From contig JAUGWO010000180.1 in the NCBI GenBank assembly GCA_049724395.1, forward strand, positions 21,872 to 85,871: a DNA stretch of 64,000 nucleotides, read 5' to 3'. This document shows, piece by piece, positions 47,763 through 57,755 of this stretch. The DNA is from Spongospora subterranea f. sp. subterranea (lineage: Eukaryota > Endomyxa: Phytomyxea > Phytomyxea > Plasmodiophorida). Each line of letters starts with the position of its first letter. Position 1 is the first letter of the stretch. A program made the translations under genes and the position numbers. The notes below the pieces were generated by a model. That model did not search any database, had not been told where the DNA came from, and was given only the letters and a program-made list of their open reading frames with translations.

Positions 47763-48485
47763 AGAACCAAGCATGACCTGGTGACGGATTTGACACAACG
47801 AGAACGAATGCCTGCATGTCGTGGCGCCTCAGGATCCGTAATAGATTGGGTCGGCATTGTCAGCTGGAGCGACCTCTCGGTGAAGTAAGATATGAGTTCA
47901 TCTCATGTTGACAACTTTTCTTTTAAAAAGTAAAGCTGTAGCAACACCGGTAATTTCGGAACGAATAGGAGCGATATCGTCCCCATCGAGCGATCATGAT
48001 GTTTGACACAATCGAATTCATGATTCTATTTGAATCTTGTGGCAGTTTTGCTCAAAAAATGTCTATATGGAAATTATTCATCTGGTCTTGTCGAATCGTG
48101 TCTTCGCCGATTAACCAATCATTAAACTATAGAGGACCCAGTAGTGATGATCAGACTTCTCCATCGAGATATCAATTAAAATGACGAACTGTTCGATCAA
48201 CACGGGGACGACCATGTTGTGACCACGTTTCCGCCAAGAATACCGATGTTCGACCGGTCGCACCTGGCTGCAAATATTATGGGGGTCCCATGATGGACAT
48301 CTGGCAGCGGGCAACACATGGGCCTTAGCCGCTATCGCCATCCGAGATCTTCTTCCGGTCAAGCATTGTGCACGGGAAATGCAATATCAGGTTCGTCTTT
48401 GGTTCAAGTTCTTGACGCTGCTTTAATGATTCGGAACGGATCCCTGGAATCGTCTCTGGAAACGCGTGTAATGGATGATTTACCA

Positions 48486-49016
48486 TCAGTATTGTCGACT
48501 ACATCTACTCGCTCTCTCCAGACCCCGACATTTCGATGTTTCGCGGCGCATTCCGTTATTTTTTGTGGAGGTCGCCTCAACGCCCGTTCCAACAAAAGGC
48601 GGGACGAGACCAGTCGCTAAAGCGGAAACTCTATTGGCTTGAACAACTTGGTTAAATGCGGTCATCATTCTTTTATTATATGTAGCTGGGTCCAGTTGAA
48701 TCCTATCTGAGCCATTTACAATGCCATTCGATGGGTGGCGATTTGAGAAGATCGAACACGACGTATGCTCTCTAATTGTGATCAAGTCTTCTTGTAATCG
48801 AGTTGACAAATCGCAAACCGTTTTGTATAACTACGCTTTCGGTGAAACGTCGGAAGATTCCGTCTGCGAACAGCAATGGTCCAGTTGTGTTTGAACTTGC
48901 TTAAACCGTTCATGAAAATTCTCAGCCCTGCTTGATAATTTGACCGCTTGAACTAACAAACCCTCTTGAGGGGCGATGCACGCAAACGAGTTGCTGAGTT
49001 CGGGGGCAAATGACAT
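48486..49016 (-). CDS. Possible two-exon helical protein, unknown
   Basis: MSFAPELSNSFACIAPQEGL opens a helical, coiled-coil-like segment (AENFHERFKQVQTQLDHCCS) ending at a stop after VSPKA. A second open segment on the same strand reads LSTRLQEDLITIREHTSCSI and later ATYNKRMMTAFNQVVQANRV. A GTAGTT...AAG intron could join them, but the borders are weak. Size and helical character recall small complex subunits (Mediator or BLOC type); this is not an identification. Confidence 0.35.
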
Positions 49017-49923
49017 TCAACGAACCGGGAACGAAAACCATCCCTGATCCATCGACAGAGAACCTCAGCCAAAGCTCAGGGTCATGAGATAGTGTTTGAT
49101 CTCTCCATCTTCATGATCGATGAATAGCTAAATCAGCAGCCACATCAGATCGTTTCATTCAAATAATTCCGTTTTTCAGCATTTTCCGGGAAATGTCGTT
49201 GGATGAAGGTCGAAACCTGAGAGTATTCAGTCTGTTACGCGGTGGGATACAGGCACAGCACGTCTGATATAAACGACAATAGTTCTGACCTTTCCATACT
49301 TTGGCGACGCCTGTAATCGATTCTATTTCATCGATTGTCATGGCGAACACAACAAGACAAGGGTGGCGAATAAAACTGGGCACATTGCTGAGACAGGGAT
49401 TGGTTGGGGTTTCCTCTCAAATTGGTGGGAAGATTATTGTCTTGTAGTTCCCAGGTGGTTGTGGTGTTGGCAAAACAGCTTTTCTGTTAAGACGTGATTC
49501 AACTCAAACTTCACTCGCGCGATGTCCCAGCTATTTAGGGTCATTTGATGGTGCGTTCCCACCAATTTCAGGGTCGACTGTCTCCAGGAAAATCGTTGGT
49601 ACGTGTTGCATCAGCCCATTTAGGCGATCGAAACCGTTGGGCAGCGTTGTCAATCACAATAACATAACCCGATCATCTTCGCAGACTCCCTGTTGACAAT
49701 TGCCTCCCAGATATCCTCTGGATTGCTCTTCAGACTCGTAAATCGTTGCCTTTCTCTGAGTCCGTTTCCCTCCTATTAACGTTCCCAAGACCCTGATCAT
49801 GAATCTGTATTCCGTCCCCCATCGAATAGCGATCTCGTTCACCCTCCCATATCATATACCAATTGTTGACCTATATTGGCCCCTGATATTGTCCACACCT
49901 ATGATGTATTGAGATTATCCTCT
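49017..49923. other. Region without an assigned gene
   Basis: About 900 bases with only short, unsupported open stretches on both strands. Confidence 0.35.
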
Positions 49924-51789
49924 CTAAAGCCAATCGGGTCTTCTATCTGAACCATTGTTCAGCTGCAACTTCCTATCATATTTTGACGTTTGATGTAATC
50001 GCTCAAATACGGCCCGATCATCACCTCCTTTCAGTTTACGGTTCCTATTGACAATCTTCCGGCTTCGGCTGGATATTTCTGGCTTGAACGTTAGATCCAG
50101 CGTTGGGTCGAGCTCCTGAGCCACTTCACTAATATATCGTTCTCGTTTTTCGGCGTCGCCGTATAGTCTGATACCCACATCTCCATGGCGACCCTGATCC
50201 GATTTCAGACTGCAAATCGCTGGACGGAATGTGCAGTCCTGCAGCTCGGCCACTTCTGCCATCTCTTGCACGTTAGCTATCATCTTGTGTTGCCTTTCCC
50301 GCCTTTTCATCGCCTCTGTGTGAAGTCTTTCGAAAACATTCGTTGTGACGTGTTTCTGTCGTCTGTTCTTTGATATTACTCCACCACTTCCATGTCGTAC
50401 TATCCCGCTCTCGTTTGGCTTTTCTGTTGTCGATTGTACTTCGACTGGTTTCGATTCGGTGTCCTTTGGATCGGCAACTTCGGAATTGACGCCGCAATCA
50501 ACGTCGGCTGGTTTGATTGATGGTTTTGTAGATTTGGCCCCGTGAACAGGAGATGAAGGTCGCGAACGTGTCCACATCTGTGGTCTAAACGTGCACACCA
50601 ACTGTTCCTCCCGCCTCTGTTTCTCTCTCCATTGTTCGGCCACTTTCTCTAGCCGCTTCTCCCGCTTCTTCCCCGCCGACAATAGGCGACGGAACACCTC
50701 GGTTTGATCGCTCCCCGATACGGCGCTCATCGCCACCAGTTCCTGATGATAAAACGAGTAAATCGCTTTCTGATCTGGGTATTTTTCCGTTTCCCATGAG
50801 CTCAGAAATGGGAGTCGGGTCCAAGCGGCGTCGACCAGATTCGTCCAGCTTTTACATCGAATAGAACCGGACCCATTTGTCGACGGCGATCTCGATCTGG
50901 TTCTGGAACCCAAATCTGGATGCGGTGGCGATCTCTCGATGATCTTCTCTCGACATTGACGCCTTAGCTGCTCTCGCCCTAATTTATTGAAGTGTTGGTG
51001 GTAATCGCCATCGTTGGGATCCGGTTTGATGATGAAATGGCGCGGTTGTTCTCCTTCGGCCGATACCCAACGGGTCAGGTCTTCGAACCCGAGTTCGCCG
51101 CCTTCACCTTCCAACTTGTTTGAGGATAGCGCTATGATATTGAACTCGCAATTGTTTTTTTGATCCAAAATTCGCAAACCTTCACCGTCCTTATCATGAT
51201 TGGCAGTATCAGTTAGATTCAGACGAAGATTCTCATCGTCATCTTCATCGAAATCCTCCGGTTTCGGTGGTGAAAACAAGTCGCCACCCATTTCGTCCTC
51301 CAATGTTGCATTCGCCTGTTCAGTACTTATGTGGCCAATCCTGTTTCCATTCACGTCTGTCGCCTTAGAACTATCTGGCGCTGTTCCATAACGAGCGATA
51401 AAATCCACCAATGCGTTTGATTCTGTGCTAGATTCTCTAGGTCTTTCATTGAAATTTGAAGGTCCTGTTGTCTCTGCCCTAATGGCGCTATTCCTATTGA
51501 TAACCTCTACCGGTTCTAACGGATCATCATCGTTAACCATAGCTAGGGCGTTAACACTTCTGGCGAACGAGATCATTTCGTCCCCAACGCCCTTCTTTTC
51601 ATTCATTCGAGCGCCCACTCGTGTTGCCCCTTCCGGTTCTCTCAAATAATCTTCTCCTCTATTTATTCGTACTGAAAACGATCCGAATGAACCCCCAATC
51701 CTAGATAGGTTCAGCGCAGGTTGATTGATCGCTCGGCAGTCAACAGAATTAGACCGAATACAGGGCGGTTGAGCTGACGACAATCCCAT
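49924..51789 (-). CDS. 621-residue protein with repeated CTFRP / FERLH motifs
   Basis: Single open frame starting [20 protein letters not shown]. The N-terminal half is acidic and probably disordered (KPEDFDEDDDENLRLNL). The C-terminal half repeats a two-part motif: CTFRPQM, VFERLHTEAMKRRERQ, CTFRPAI, LTFKPEI, VFERLH. The same [CL]TFxPxI + FERLxxxAxxRR pattern occurs in uncharacterised protist proteins, some linked to flagella or the cytoskeleton. Basic coiled-coil linkers lie between (KREKRLEKVAEQWREKQRRE). The first in-frame ATG overlaps the end of the RraA-like gene by 41 bases; Met at about residue 63 would avoid that. Function unknown. Confidence 0.6.
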   Translation of the reverse strand: MGLSSAQPPCIRSNSVDCRAINQPALNLSRIGGSFGSFSVRINRGEDYLREPEGATRVGARMNEKKGVGDEMISFARSVNALAMVNDDDPLEPVEVINRNSAIRAETTGPSNFNERPRESSTESNALVDFIARYGTAPDSSKATDVNGNRIGHISTEQANATLEDEMGGDLFSPPKPEDFDEDDDENLRLNLTDTANHDKDGEGLRILDQKNNCEFNIIALSSNKLEGEGGELGFEDLTRWVSAEGEQPRHFIIKPDPNDGDYHQHFNKLGREQLRRQCREKIIERSPPHPDLGSRTRSRSPSTNGSGSIRCKSWTNLVDAAWTRLPFLSSWETEKYPDQKAIYSFYHQELVAMSAVSGSDQTEVFRRLLSAGKKREKRLEKVAEQWREKQRREEQLVCTFRPQMWTRSRPSSPVHGAKSTKPSIKPADVDCGVNSEVADPKDTESKPVEVQSTTEKPNESGIVRHGSGGVISKNRRQKHVTTNVFERLHTEAMKRRERQHKMIANVQEMAEVAELQDCTFRPAICSLKSDQGRHGDVGIRLYGDAEKRERYISEVAQELDPTLDLTFKPEISSRSRKIVNRNRKLKGGDDRAVFERLHQTSKYDRKLQLNNGSDRRPDWL

Positions 51790-52348
51790 CACTATCAGAA
51801 TATATATAATGACCTGGCTGGAACTGAGTCCCCAGAAAGCGCAACACCACGTCGCGTTGCCCGATATTGTTCTTGTCTGTCTTAATTGGAACTGTGCCTA
51901 GCGCTTTCACCCCGATGTCAACACTATCGATGATGGCGCTATCTCTCACATACCCATAAATTACAATCCCGCTCCATCCACTATATACAAACGAGCGATT
52001 AGATCGGATTGGGAAATGGTGATTCGAGTCGATACCGACTTGGAGCTGGCTGTTCGGGCCAGGTCATCTCCAAGAAGGGATTCGTCTAGAAGATCCTCCA
52101 CCGTCAACGACTAACACTTGCCCATGGCCTTCCTCATTCACCGCTTTCTTCACGAACGAGTTATCTTCATGGCACTTCACTGTTGAAACTGATCGGATTT
52201 CATTAGTAAATAGTTGGTTGATCGGCGATCACATTACTTCGCCCATGAAAGCTCTTCCCAGACCAAACGATCGGAATGCGATCGAGGCGTCGACAACATG
52301 AATCATGTTTGGGTGATTATCACAGAGATCAGCTGTCGCCATATTCAT
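51749..52348 (-). CDS. RraA-family protein with an apparent frameshift
   Basis: RraA-like proteins include aldolases/decarboxylases (HMG/CHA type) and the bacterial RNase E regulator. [20 protein letters not shown], then [42 protein letters not shown], an intron, [39 protein letters not shown] and [18 protein letters not shown] are the family blocks in order. Between SSRR and LLGDD the frame shifts: one extra A near 52,085 would explain it. The junction after GRAFMGE is also not clean. It is either a recent pseudogene or a gene with sequence errors. A nonstandard start (Met-Asn-Met) is equally possible. Confidence 0.65.
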
Positions 52349-52448
52349 AACAGGATTCAGATATCCTTTATCCCCTTAAAACGGTGATTGGTAAAGGATA
52401 CGGGCAAAAGGCCGTTCCCGCCACACCCAAATAAGTGAAGCCAATTCA

Positions 52449-52533
52449 GGTTTCCCGCAATTGGTTCAACTCCGTTTTAATACAACGACAACATTCGTAT
52501 ATCATAACAGTTTGAACCAACTGCGGGAAACCT
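52449..52533. repeat. 22-bp inverted repeat (hairpin)
   Basis: AGGTTTCCCGCAATTGGTTCAA at 52,449 is mirrored by TTGAACCAACTGCGGGAAACCT at 52,512-52,533, with about 41 bases between. It lies just outside the fold-back and may be a terminal structure of the same element. Confidence 0.6.
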
Positions 52534-52540
52534 CAGCCTA

Positions 52541-53604
52541 AATCAGTTGTAATCATGAAGCCCGGAAAAAATGCAGATGGTTATTGGACTAATTCTGATC
52601 TGGTGAAACAACTCGAGAACGTCATCTTGATTTTCAAAATTTTGCATCCTGGCTGCGATGCGTTGTTTCTGTTTAATAACTCGCAGATCATCGTGCTCTT
52701 CCTCCTAATGCGCTGAACGCGAAAGTTTTACCAATCAAGGACGATGGCAAAAATGTCAAGCCGCAACGTGATGGGTGGTTTTTGGCAAACGGGGATAGAC
52801 AAACCCAGTCCAAGATCACGTCAGAGGGCAAGGCAAAGGGTCTACCTACAATTATGACTGAACGTGGTCTGTGGGATATTACTCTTATCTCGACAAGCAG
52901 CCCATGGAGTTGTTGCAAAAGCAACCCGATTTCCAGGAACAAAATTGTTGGTTACGAGAAGTAGTTTTTAAGAATGATGGATTTTTATTAGACTTTTATC
53001 CCAAATTTCCATTGCGAATTCAACATCATCGAGATGTACTGGGCGGCGTGCAAATTTTTCACCAGAAGGAACTGTACATATTCGTTCAATTTGCACGCCG
53101 CCCAGTACATCTCGATGATGTTGAATTCGCAATGGAAATTTGGGATAAAAGTCTAATAAAAATCCATCATTCTTAAAAAACTACTTCTTGTAACCAACAA
53201 TTTTGTTCCTGGAAATCGGGTTGCTTTTGCAACAACTCCATGGGCTGCTTGTCGAGATAAGAGTAATATCCCACAGACCACGTTCAGTCATAATTGTAGG
53301 TAGACCCTTTGCCTTGCCCTCTGACGTGATCTTGGACTGGGTTTGTCTATCCCCGTTTGCCAGAAACCACCCATCACGTTGCGGCTTGACATTTTTGCCA
53401 TCGTCCTTGATTGGTAAAACTTTCGCGTTCAGCGCATTAGGAGGAAGAGCACGATGATCTGCGAGTTATTAAACAGAAACAACGCATCGCAGCCAGGATG
53501 CAAAATTTTGAAAATCAAGATGACGTTCTCGAGTTGTTTCACCAGATCAGAATTAGTCCAATAACCATCTGCATTTTTTCCGGGCTTCATGATTACAACT
53601 GATT
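52541..53604. repeat. Near-perfect 516-bp fold-back of a transposase 3' end
   Basis: The left arm 52,541-53,056 is the reverse complement of the right arm 53,088-53,604, with a 31-base loop between. I saw only single-base differences (one substitution near 52,788 and one indel in a T-run near 52,967), so identity is about 99%. The right arm is the natural 3' part of the DDE transposase gene to its right. The left arm is an inverted copy. A transcript across it would form a long double-stranded hairpin. Confidence 0.9.
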
Positions 53605-54545
53605 CAGGATACACACCGGGATGTTGAACTTGCTGCGAAGGTGACAATTTTGAAGGACCATGGATGGCATTCGCACAGGAATTCAGACACCATGATGCTG
53701 CGTCCTTCACCTTTGGGTCGCAATGGACGATTATCTTCGCTCATCCAAATGGTTGTCTTTCCGTCATCTGAGCTGAAACACGATTCATCGTGGGTAACCA
53801 GAACCAATCTTCGATTCCCGTCGCCTAAGTTTGGCGCGATTGCCCTCAGAACATCGACGTCTTTGTCCAACACATAAACGTATTTCGTCATTCGTTCTTC
53901 ATAGTTTAACATCCGATTTAAGAATAACTCTCGATACAATATGACATCACCTCGCTCGTGGCCATCAACATATGTCCCCTTTTTGAAAACACCATATCTT
54001 AAGTCAAGAACGTGAAGCCAACGCTTTGCAGTCGATTCTGAAACCAAAATAGGTGAAGGCAGTCCGACCTTGCTGTGTAGTTGATTGGCAATCCATTGTG
54101 AAAAACTGTGACACGTGACTGAATCATGGATTTGGCATTTTAACCAGATTCGGCATTCGCGAGCGATATCTTCATCATGGATGAGAGATCTGCTTTTCAC
54201 GTGACATCCTTGACGATGTTTAGGCAATTCTTTGTGAAGAAGAAAATGCTCTGCCCATTTCCGAATAGTTCGAGAATGATTGATTTCACTTCTTGTGGGA
54301 AAAAGATTAGCCGCAACAGTCCTGGATGCAGCGACCATATGGACTGACGACTGTAAAAGCGTGAAATATTGTTCAAGAGCAATGTTTCTGATGATGTCGT
54401 ATTTTGATACGCCCTCCATTTGTTTTTCAGCAGTGCTGCTCGCTGTCACCCTGGTGTAGTTTCCAATGATTTCAAGTGCAGCATCAATAAAAATGGCCAT
54501 TGCACCATGATCGATGTCTGCTGCGTTTAAGGGTCGGGAATCCAC
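53088..54545 (-). pseudogene. DDE transposase (Tc1/mariner-IS630-related), decayed
   Basis: The main open part (54,545-53,604) reads DHGAMAIFIDAALEIIGNYT; LHVLDLRYGVFKKGTYVDGH; and the catalytic region LVTHDESCFSSDDGKTTIWM with PLRPKGEGRSIMVSEFLCE. In another frame it continues MKPGKNADGYWTNSDLVKQ; HPGCDALFLF(D/N)NSQ; and the block containing [16 protein letters not shown], which supplies the third acidic residue. Frame changes near 53,640, 53,470 and 53,350 show it is broken. The upstream protein part continues on the same strand to about 54,768 and apparently again beyond the inserted mariner at 56,321-56,526. This transposase type is common in fungi and protists. Confidence 0.75.
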
Positions 54546-54768
54546 AGGCGTTTCAACTTTGAAAAAAAAAATCAGTGATCTTTGAGTTCTCGACAGCAGA
54601 CTTCAATTTGGCTTTCTCGCGATTTTGATTTCGCCATGTTGTCGTTTTACTATTGCCAGAATACCCACAGCGCAGGTGCGAACCAGCGCCTTTTTTCCAA
54701 GTCAAAAACGACGGATTGACTGTCGAAAATTCAACTTCATCAATTGCGTTATCACTGCAAAGTAAATA

Positions 54769-56320
54769 CTCCCTCCGTTCAACAATGATACCGTAATCCG
54801 GTTCACGGAGTTTCTAAAACTTGATGCCAATTTTGTTAAATATTTCCCAATAGAGTGTAGAATGGCATAGAGCGCTCCTTGTGCTGTCCGTGTATATAAG
54901 TTTCCTCTATTCTAAATCTTCTGGGGGCTGCGCAATATAAGTTAGAAATGAATGGTTTTCAAAAAGCGCGGGCGATTTGACGCCAGTGTGTCATTTCAAT
55001 ATTTACCGCTCCCATTACCATGCCAGGAGACGCCCAACCACCAAACCTTTCCAACGGTACCAATGAAGTTATAAACGGTATACTACAGGCTCTGCTAAGA
55101 CGACCTACGCACAACACACTTGAAAAGGGGGCATTGTCCGATACAACAGTCGCTTTTGGGCTTTCAACGAAGACGATTTCACGGATCTGGCACCGAGCCA
55201 AACAATGCTTTGAGAATGGACAACAGTTTGCCGACGTTAGCTCTAAAATCAAAGAAAAATCGGGTCGAAAACCGAATTGCCGTGAGGAAATGAGTCAAAA
55301 GATCGCTGAGGTTCCACTCAGGCGTCGGGGGACGATCAGAGGGCTTTCATTTGCAACAGGAATTCCTGTAGGGACTCTGTTCAATATAATGAAAGAAAAG
55401 GGCCTCAAACGTGTTACATGTTCAGTAAAGCCGTTACTAACAGAAGAAAACAAACGGCAAAGGCTTCGATTTGCTCTATCAATGCTTTTTAATGAATCGA
55501 CTGTTTTCCAGTCGATGTATGATTACGTTCACATTGATGAGAAGTGGTTTTATATGACCAAAACCAAAAGCAATTACTATCTCTTGCCAGAAGAAGATGT
55601 TCCACATCGATCGGTCAAAAGCAAGCGATTTATTGCCAAGGTGATGTTTCTGGCAGCAGTTGCGAGGCCTCGGCACGACCCTCACACCAAAAAGCAGTTC
55701 GACGGTAAGATCGGTATCTGGCCTTTCGTTGTTCAGGAGCCCGCGAAACGAAATTCGAAGAATCGCGGAAAAGGCAACATGTCACAAAGCCCATTGAAGT
55801 CACCAGGCCAGTATACGTGAAAATGATCACAGAGAATGTGTGGAGGCCCCAAGAAGCATCGACGAGCTTATTTCAGCAGTACAAAAGTCTTTCGACGACA
55901 TGCCACCTGAAAAGCTGGGCAATGTCTTCTTTCTTTACAGAAAGCGATGGAATGTGCAATGAGAGTCGAGGGTGGAAATAACTATGCGGTTGCCCATATT
56001 GGAAAGACAAGTTACGGTCACAAAATGCTCTTCCAGTTTCCATAATATGTGATCCAGACGCAATTGACAAGGCGAGAGATTTTCTAAATTCGTAATACAA
56101 TAGGGTCGTCCGGTGTTGAATTTTGATTTGCATGCCCTTTACTTCCAATAGGCCTGACCATGGTGCCTTTTTTTGCGATTTTTCAAAGTTCGTTTCGCCG
56201 GCTCCTGGACAACGAAAGGCCAGATACCGATCTTACACCTATTACTGTACATAGGAATCGGACTATCATTGTTGAACAAAAAAATCCGCGAATCGGACTA
56301 TCATTGTTGAACGGAGGGAG
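54769..56320 (+). mobile_element. Mariner-like element with 22-bp terminal inverted repeats
   Basis: Left end CTCCCTCCGTTCAACAATGATA (54,769-54,790) and right end TATCATTGTTGAACGGAGGGAG (56,299-56,320) are perfect reverse complements, each flanked by TA (54,767-54,768; 56,321-56,322), the target duplication expected of Tc1/mariner. Total length about 1,552 bases. The CTCCCTCCGT terminus is characteristic of plant/oomycete-type mariner-like elements. Its transposase gene is on the plus strand. A partial copy of the right end (AATCGGACTATCATTGTTGAA) sits just inside, at about 56,256. The element lies inside the 5' part of the DDE transposase gene. Confidence 0.92.
55020..56045 (+). pseudogene. 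Mariner-like transposase with internal deletion
   Basis: The N-terminal part is intact: MPGDAQPPNLSNGTNEVING; helix-turn-helix-like TVAFGLSTKTISRIWHRAKQ; RGTIRGLSFATGIPVGTLFN; first catalytic aspartate in YVHIDEKWFYMTK; YYLLPEEDVPHRSVKSK; VMFLAAVARPRHDPHTKKQF; FDGKIGIWPFVVQEPAKRNS. After VYVKMITENV the frame breaks and resumes with SIDELISAVQKSF and GNNYAVAHIGKTSYG, the family's C-terminal end. The segment with the second and third catalytic aspartates (QQDNA and the later D block) is gone. The protein cannot be an active transposase, though the terminal repeats could be used in trans. Confidence 0.9.
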
Positions 56321-56526
56321 TATAAAGAATCGTCTTTATCATTATCTGAAACTACAAGTTCTTTGTCAAAAATGGTCAATGTCTTTTGTTGTTTAGATTC
56401 CCTTGCTTGCTGAAGCTGCTTATGGCGACGATTACTGGGAGGTATGAAGCAGTCAAAAATGTTAAGACGCGTTGCCGAAAGACGAGAGTCCGATACACAA
56501 GGGGTCCTCGAACCGGGCGCACGCAT
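56321..56526 (-). pseudogene. N-terminal transposase fragment cut off by the mariner insertion
   Basis: An ATG at 56,526 opens MRAPGSRTPCVSDSRLSATR, followed by LNIFDCFIPPSNRRHKQLQQ and an acidic stretch (SDNDKDD) that runs directly into the mariner terminus. On the other side of the mariner the same strand carries SDNAIDEVEFSTVNPSFLTW and KITDFFFQS before the transposase body. Orientation, order and composition suggest one gene split by the insertion, perhaps within an intron. Confidence 0.5.
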
Positions 56527-56547
56527 TTATAAACTGCGTGACAATAT

Positions 56548-56643
56548 AATCAAAATATGCGTACGCACTAAAATACTGCGTTCACGCAAATGTACACGTG
56601 TACAAATGAACGCAGTATTTTAGTGCGTACGCATATTTTGATT
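56548..56643. repeat. 37-bp perfect inverted repeat around a 14-bp palindrome
   Basis: 56,548-56,584 and 56,607-56,643 are exact reverse complements (starting AATCAAAATATGCGTACGCA). The centre contains the self-complementary TGTACACGTGTACA (56,591-56,604). It abuts the repeat array on its right. Confidence 0.9.
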
Positions 56644-56730
56644 AGACCTTTTGAGAATGAGAATCTAAAAAATGCGTGGCTGGTTATATGCACTCAAGTG
56701 TACACACATATGTACATTTACAAACGCTTT

Positions 56731-56756
56731 TACTTCTCAAATACCCCTGAGAAGTA
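56731..56756. other. Stem-loop inside the repeat array (copy 1)
   Basis: TACTTCTCA and TGAGAAGTA form a 9-bp stem with the 8-base loop AATACCCC. The same structure, with flanks, recurs at 57,806-57,831. Candidate replication-origin-like hairpin; not proven. Confidence 0.5.
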
Positions 56757-56850
56757 GAAATGACTGTAAATGTACATATGTGTGTACACTTGAGTGTATA
56801 TAACCAGTCACGCATTTTTTAGATTCTCATTTTCAAAAGGTCTTTTCACC

Positions 56851-57142
56851 ATGACGGAATGCTTCTCAGATGCGAACGGCGATCAGTTCTTGCAACCATT
56901 GTATCGAAGGTTTACAGAGATCAATTTGTACAAGTATTATTCGCCCGCCGATTTGTGCTCTCTTCGTGATGAAGAGAGTGTTCAAGAGTTTGTCCCTGGA
57001 GATATTCGACCCAAGCATTACGCGCCGCCGCCTTACGGCGACGCGCGTGACGACTGGGTCTGCCAACAGGAAAGTAATTGGTGATCAAATTACTACCCCT
57101 AGCCGGGGCTGAGGAACGACGACCAGAGCGTGTTGCGACCAT
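56851..57142. other. Overlapping opposed open frames between repeat copies
   Basis: Plus strand: ATG at 56,851 to a stop at 57,084, 77 codons, starting MTECFSDANG and containing YAPPPYGD (a PPxY-type motif). Minus strand: ATG at 57,142 to 56,921, 73 codons, starting MVATRSGRRSS with LITNYFPVGR and an arginine-rich stretch (RHARRRKAAAR). They occupy the same DNA, so at most one is likely real. The minus frame resembles both the basic N-terminus of small capsid proteins and the N-terminus of the DDE transposases nearby. Unassigned. Confidence 0.35.
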
Positions 57143-57486
57143 TTCTTCTTAGAACCCGAATCTTCGGATGTTAAGGACAGGAAATGACTGTAAATGTACA
57201 TATGTGTGTACACTTGAGTGTATATAACCAGTCACGCATTTTTTAGATTCTCATTCTCAAAAGGTCTAATCGGAACAACGCGCCATGATTGAACGCGACC
57301 CTAGACCTTTTGAGAATGAGAATCTAAAAAATGCGTGAGAATCTAAAAAATGCGTGACCGGTTATATACACTCAAGTGTACACACATTTGTACGCATTTT
57401 TAAATTCTCATTCTCAAAAGGTCTAGGGTTAGACCTTTTGAGAATGAGAATCTAAAAAATGCGTGACTGGTTATATACACTCAAGT

Positions 57487-57681
57487 AAAGCCGATGGTCC
57501 TCCACGTGCTGCAGACGGTCAGAAGAAGTCGAGGGGATGGTGTGTCACCATCCACCTCGGTTCGAATGTAACGTTTGATGCAGCCGAGGGTTTAATTCGT
57601 AATTTCGGTGCTCAGTATTACATATTCGGCCGTGAGGTCGGAGATGAAACAGAGCGCCCGCACATTCAAGGGTATTTGTAA
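57487..57681 (+). pseudogene. Truncated CRESS-DNA-virus-type Rep fragment
   Basis: About 64 codons of the N-terminal nicking domain of a rolling-circle replication initiator: motif I region RGWCVTIH, then a YYIFGREVGDE-type strand and motif II RPHIQGYL. It is cut off right after motif II; the nicking-tyrosine motif III and the helicase domain are absent. On both sides it is joined directly to inverted copies of the array repeat, with no start codon of its own (the frame runs in from the repeat). Such fragments are found as integrated copies of circular Rep-encoding ssDNA viruses or plasmids in many eukaryotes. Not functional as it stands. Confidence 0.8.
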
Positions 57682-57755
57682 ATGTACATATGTGTGTACA
57701 CTTGAGTGTATATAACCAGTCACGCATTTTTTAGATTCTCATTCTCAAAAGGTCT

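Noticed and set aside
52460-52480. GGTTCAACTCC as a tRNA B box
   Set aside because: It is one arm of the 22-bp inverted repeat; no A box or acceptor stem is present.
56921-57142. Arginine-rich minus-strand frame as a viral capsid N-terminus
   Set aside because: Only 73 codons, overlapping an equally open plus frame, and at least as similar to transposase N-termini; no capsid call can be supported.
57612-57622. CAGTATTAC inside the Rep fragment, matching CRESS origin nonamers
   Set aside because: It lies in coding sequence (Gln-Tyr-Tyr) and is not in the loop of a hairpin, so coincidence is more likely than an origin.
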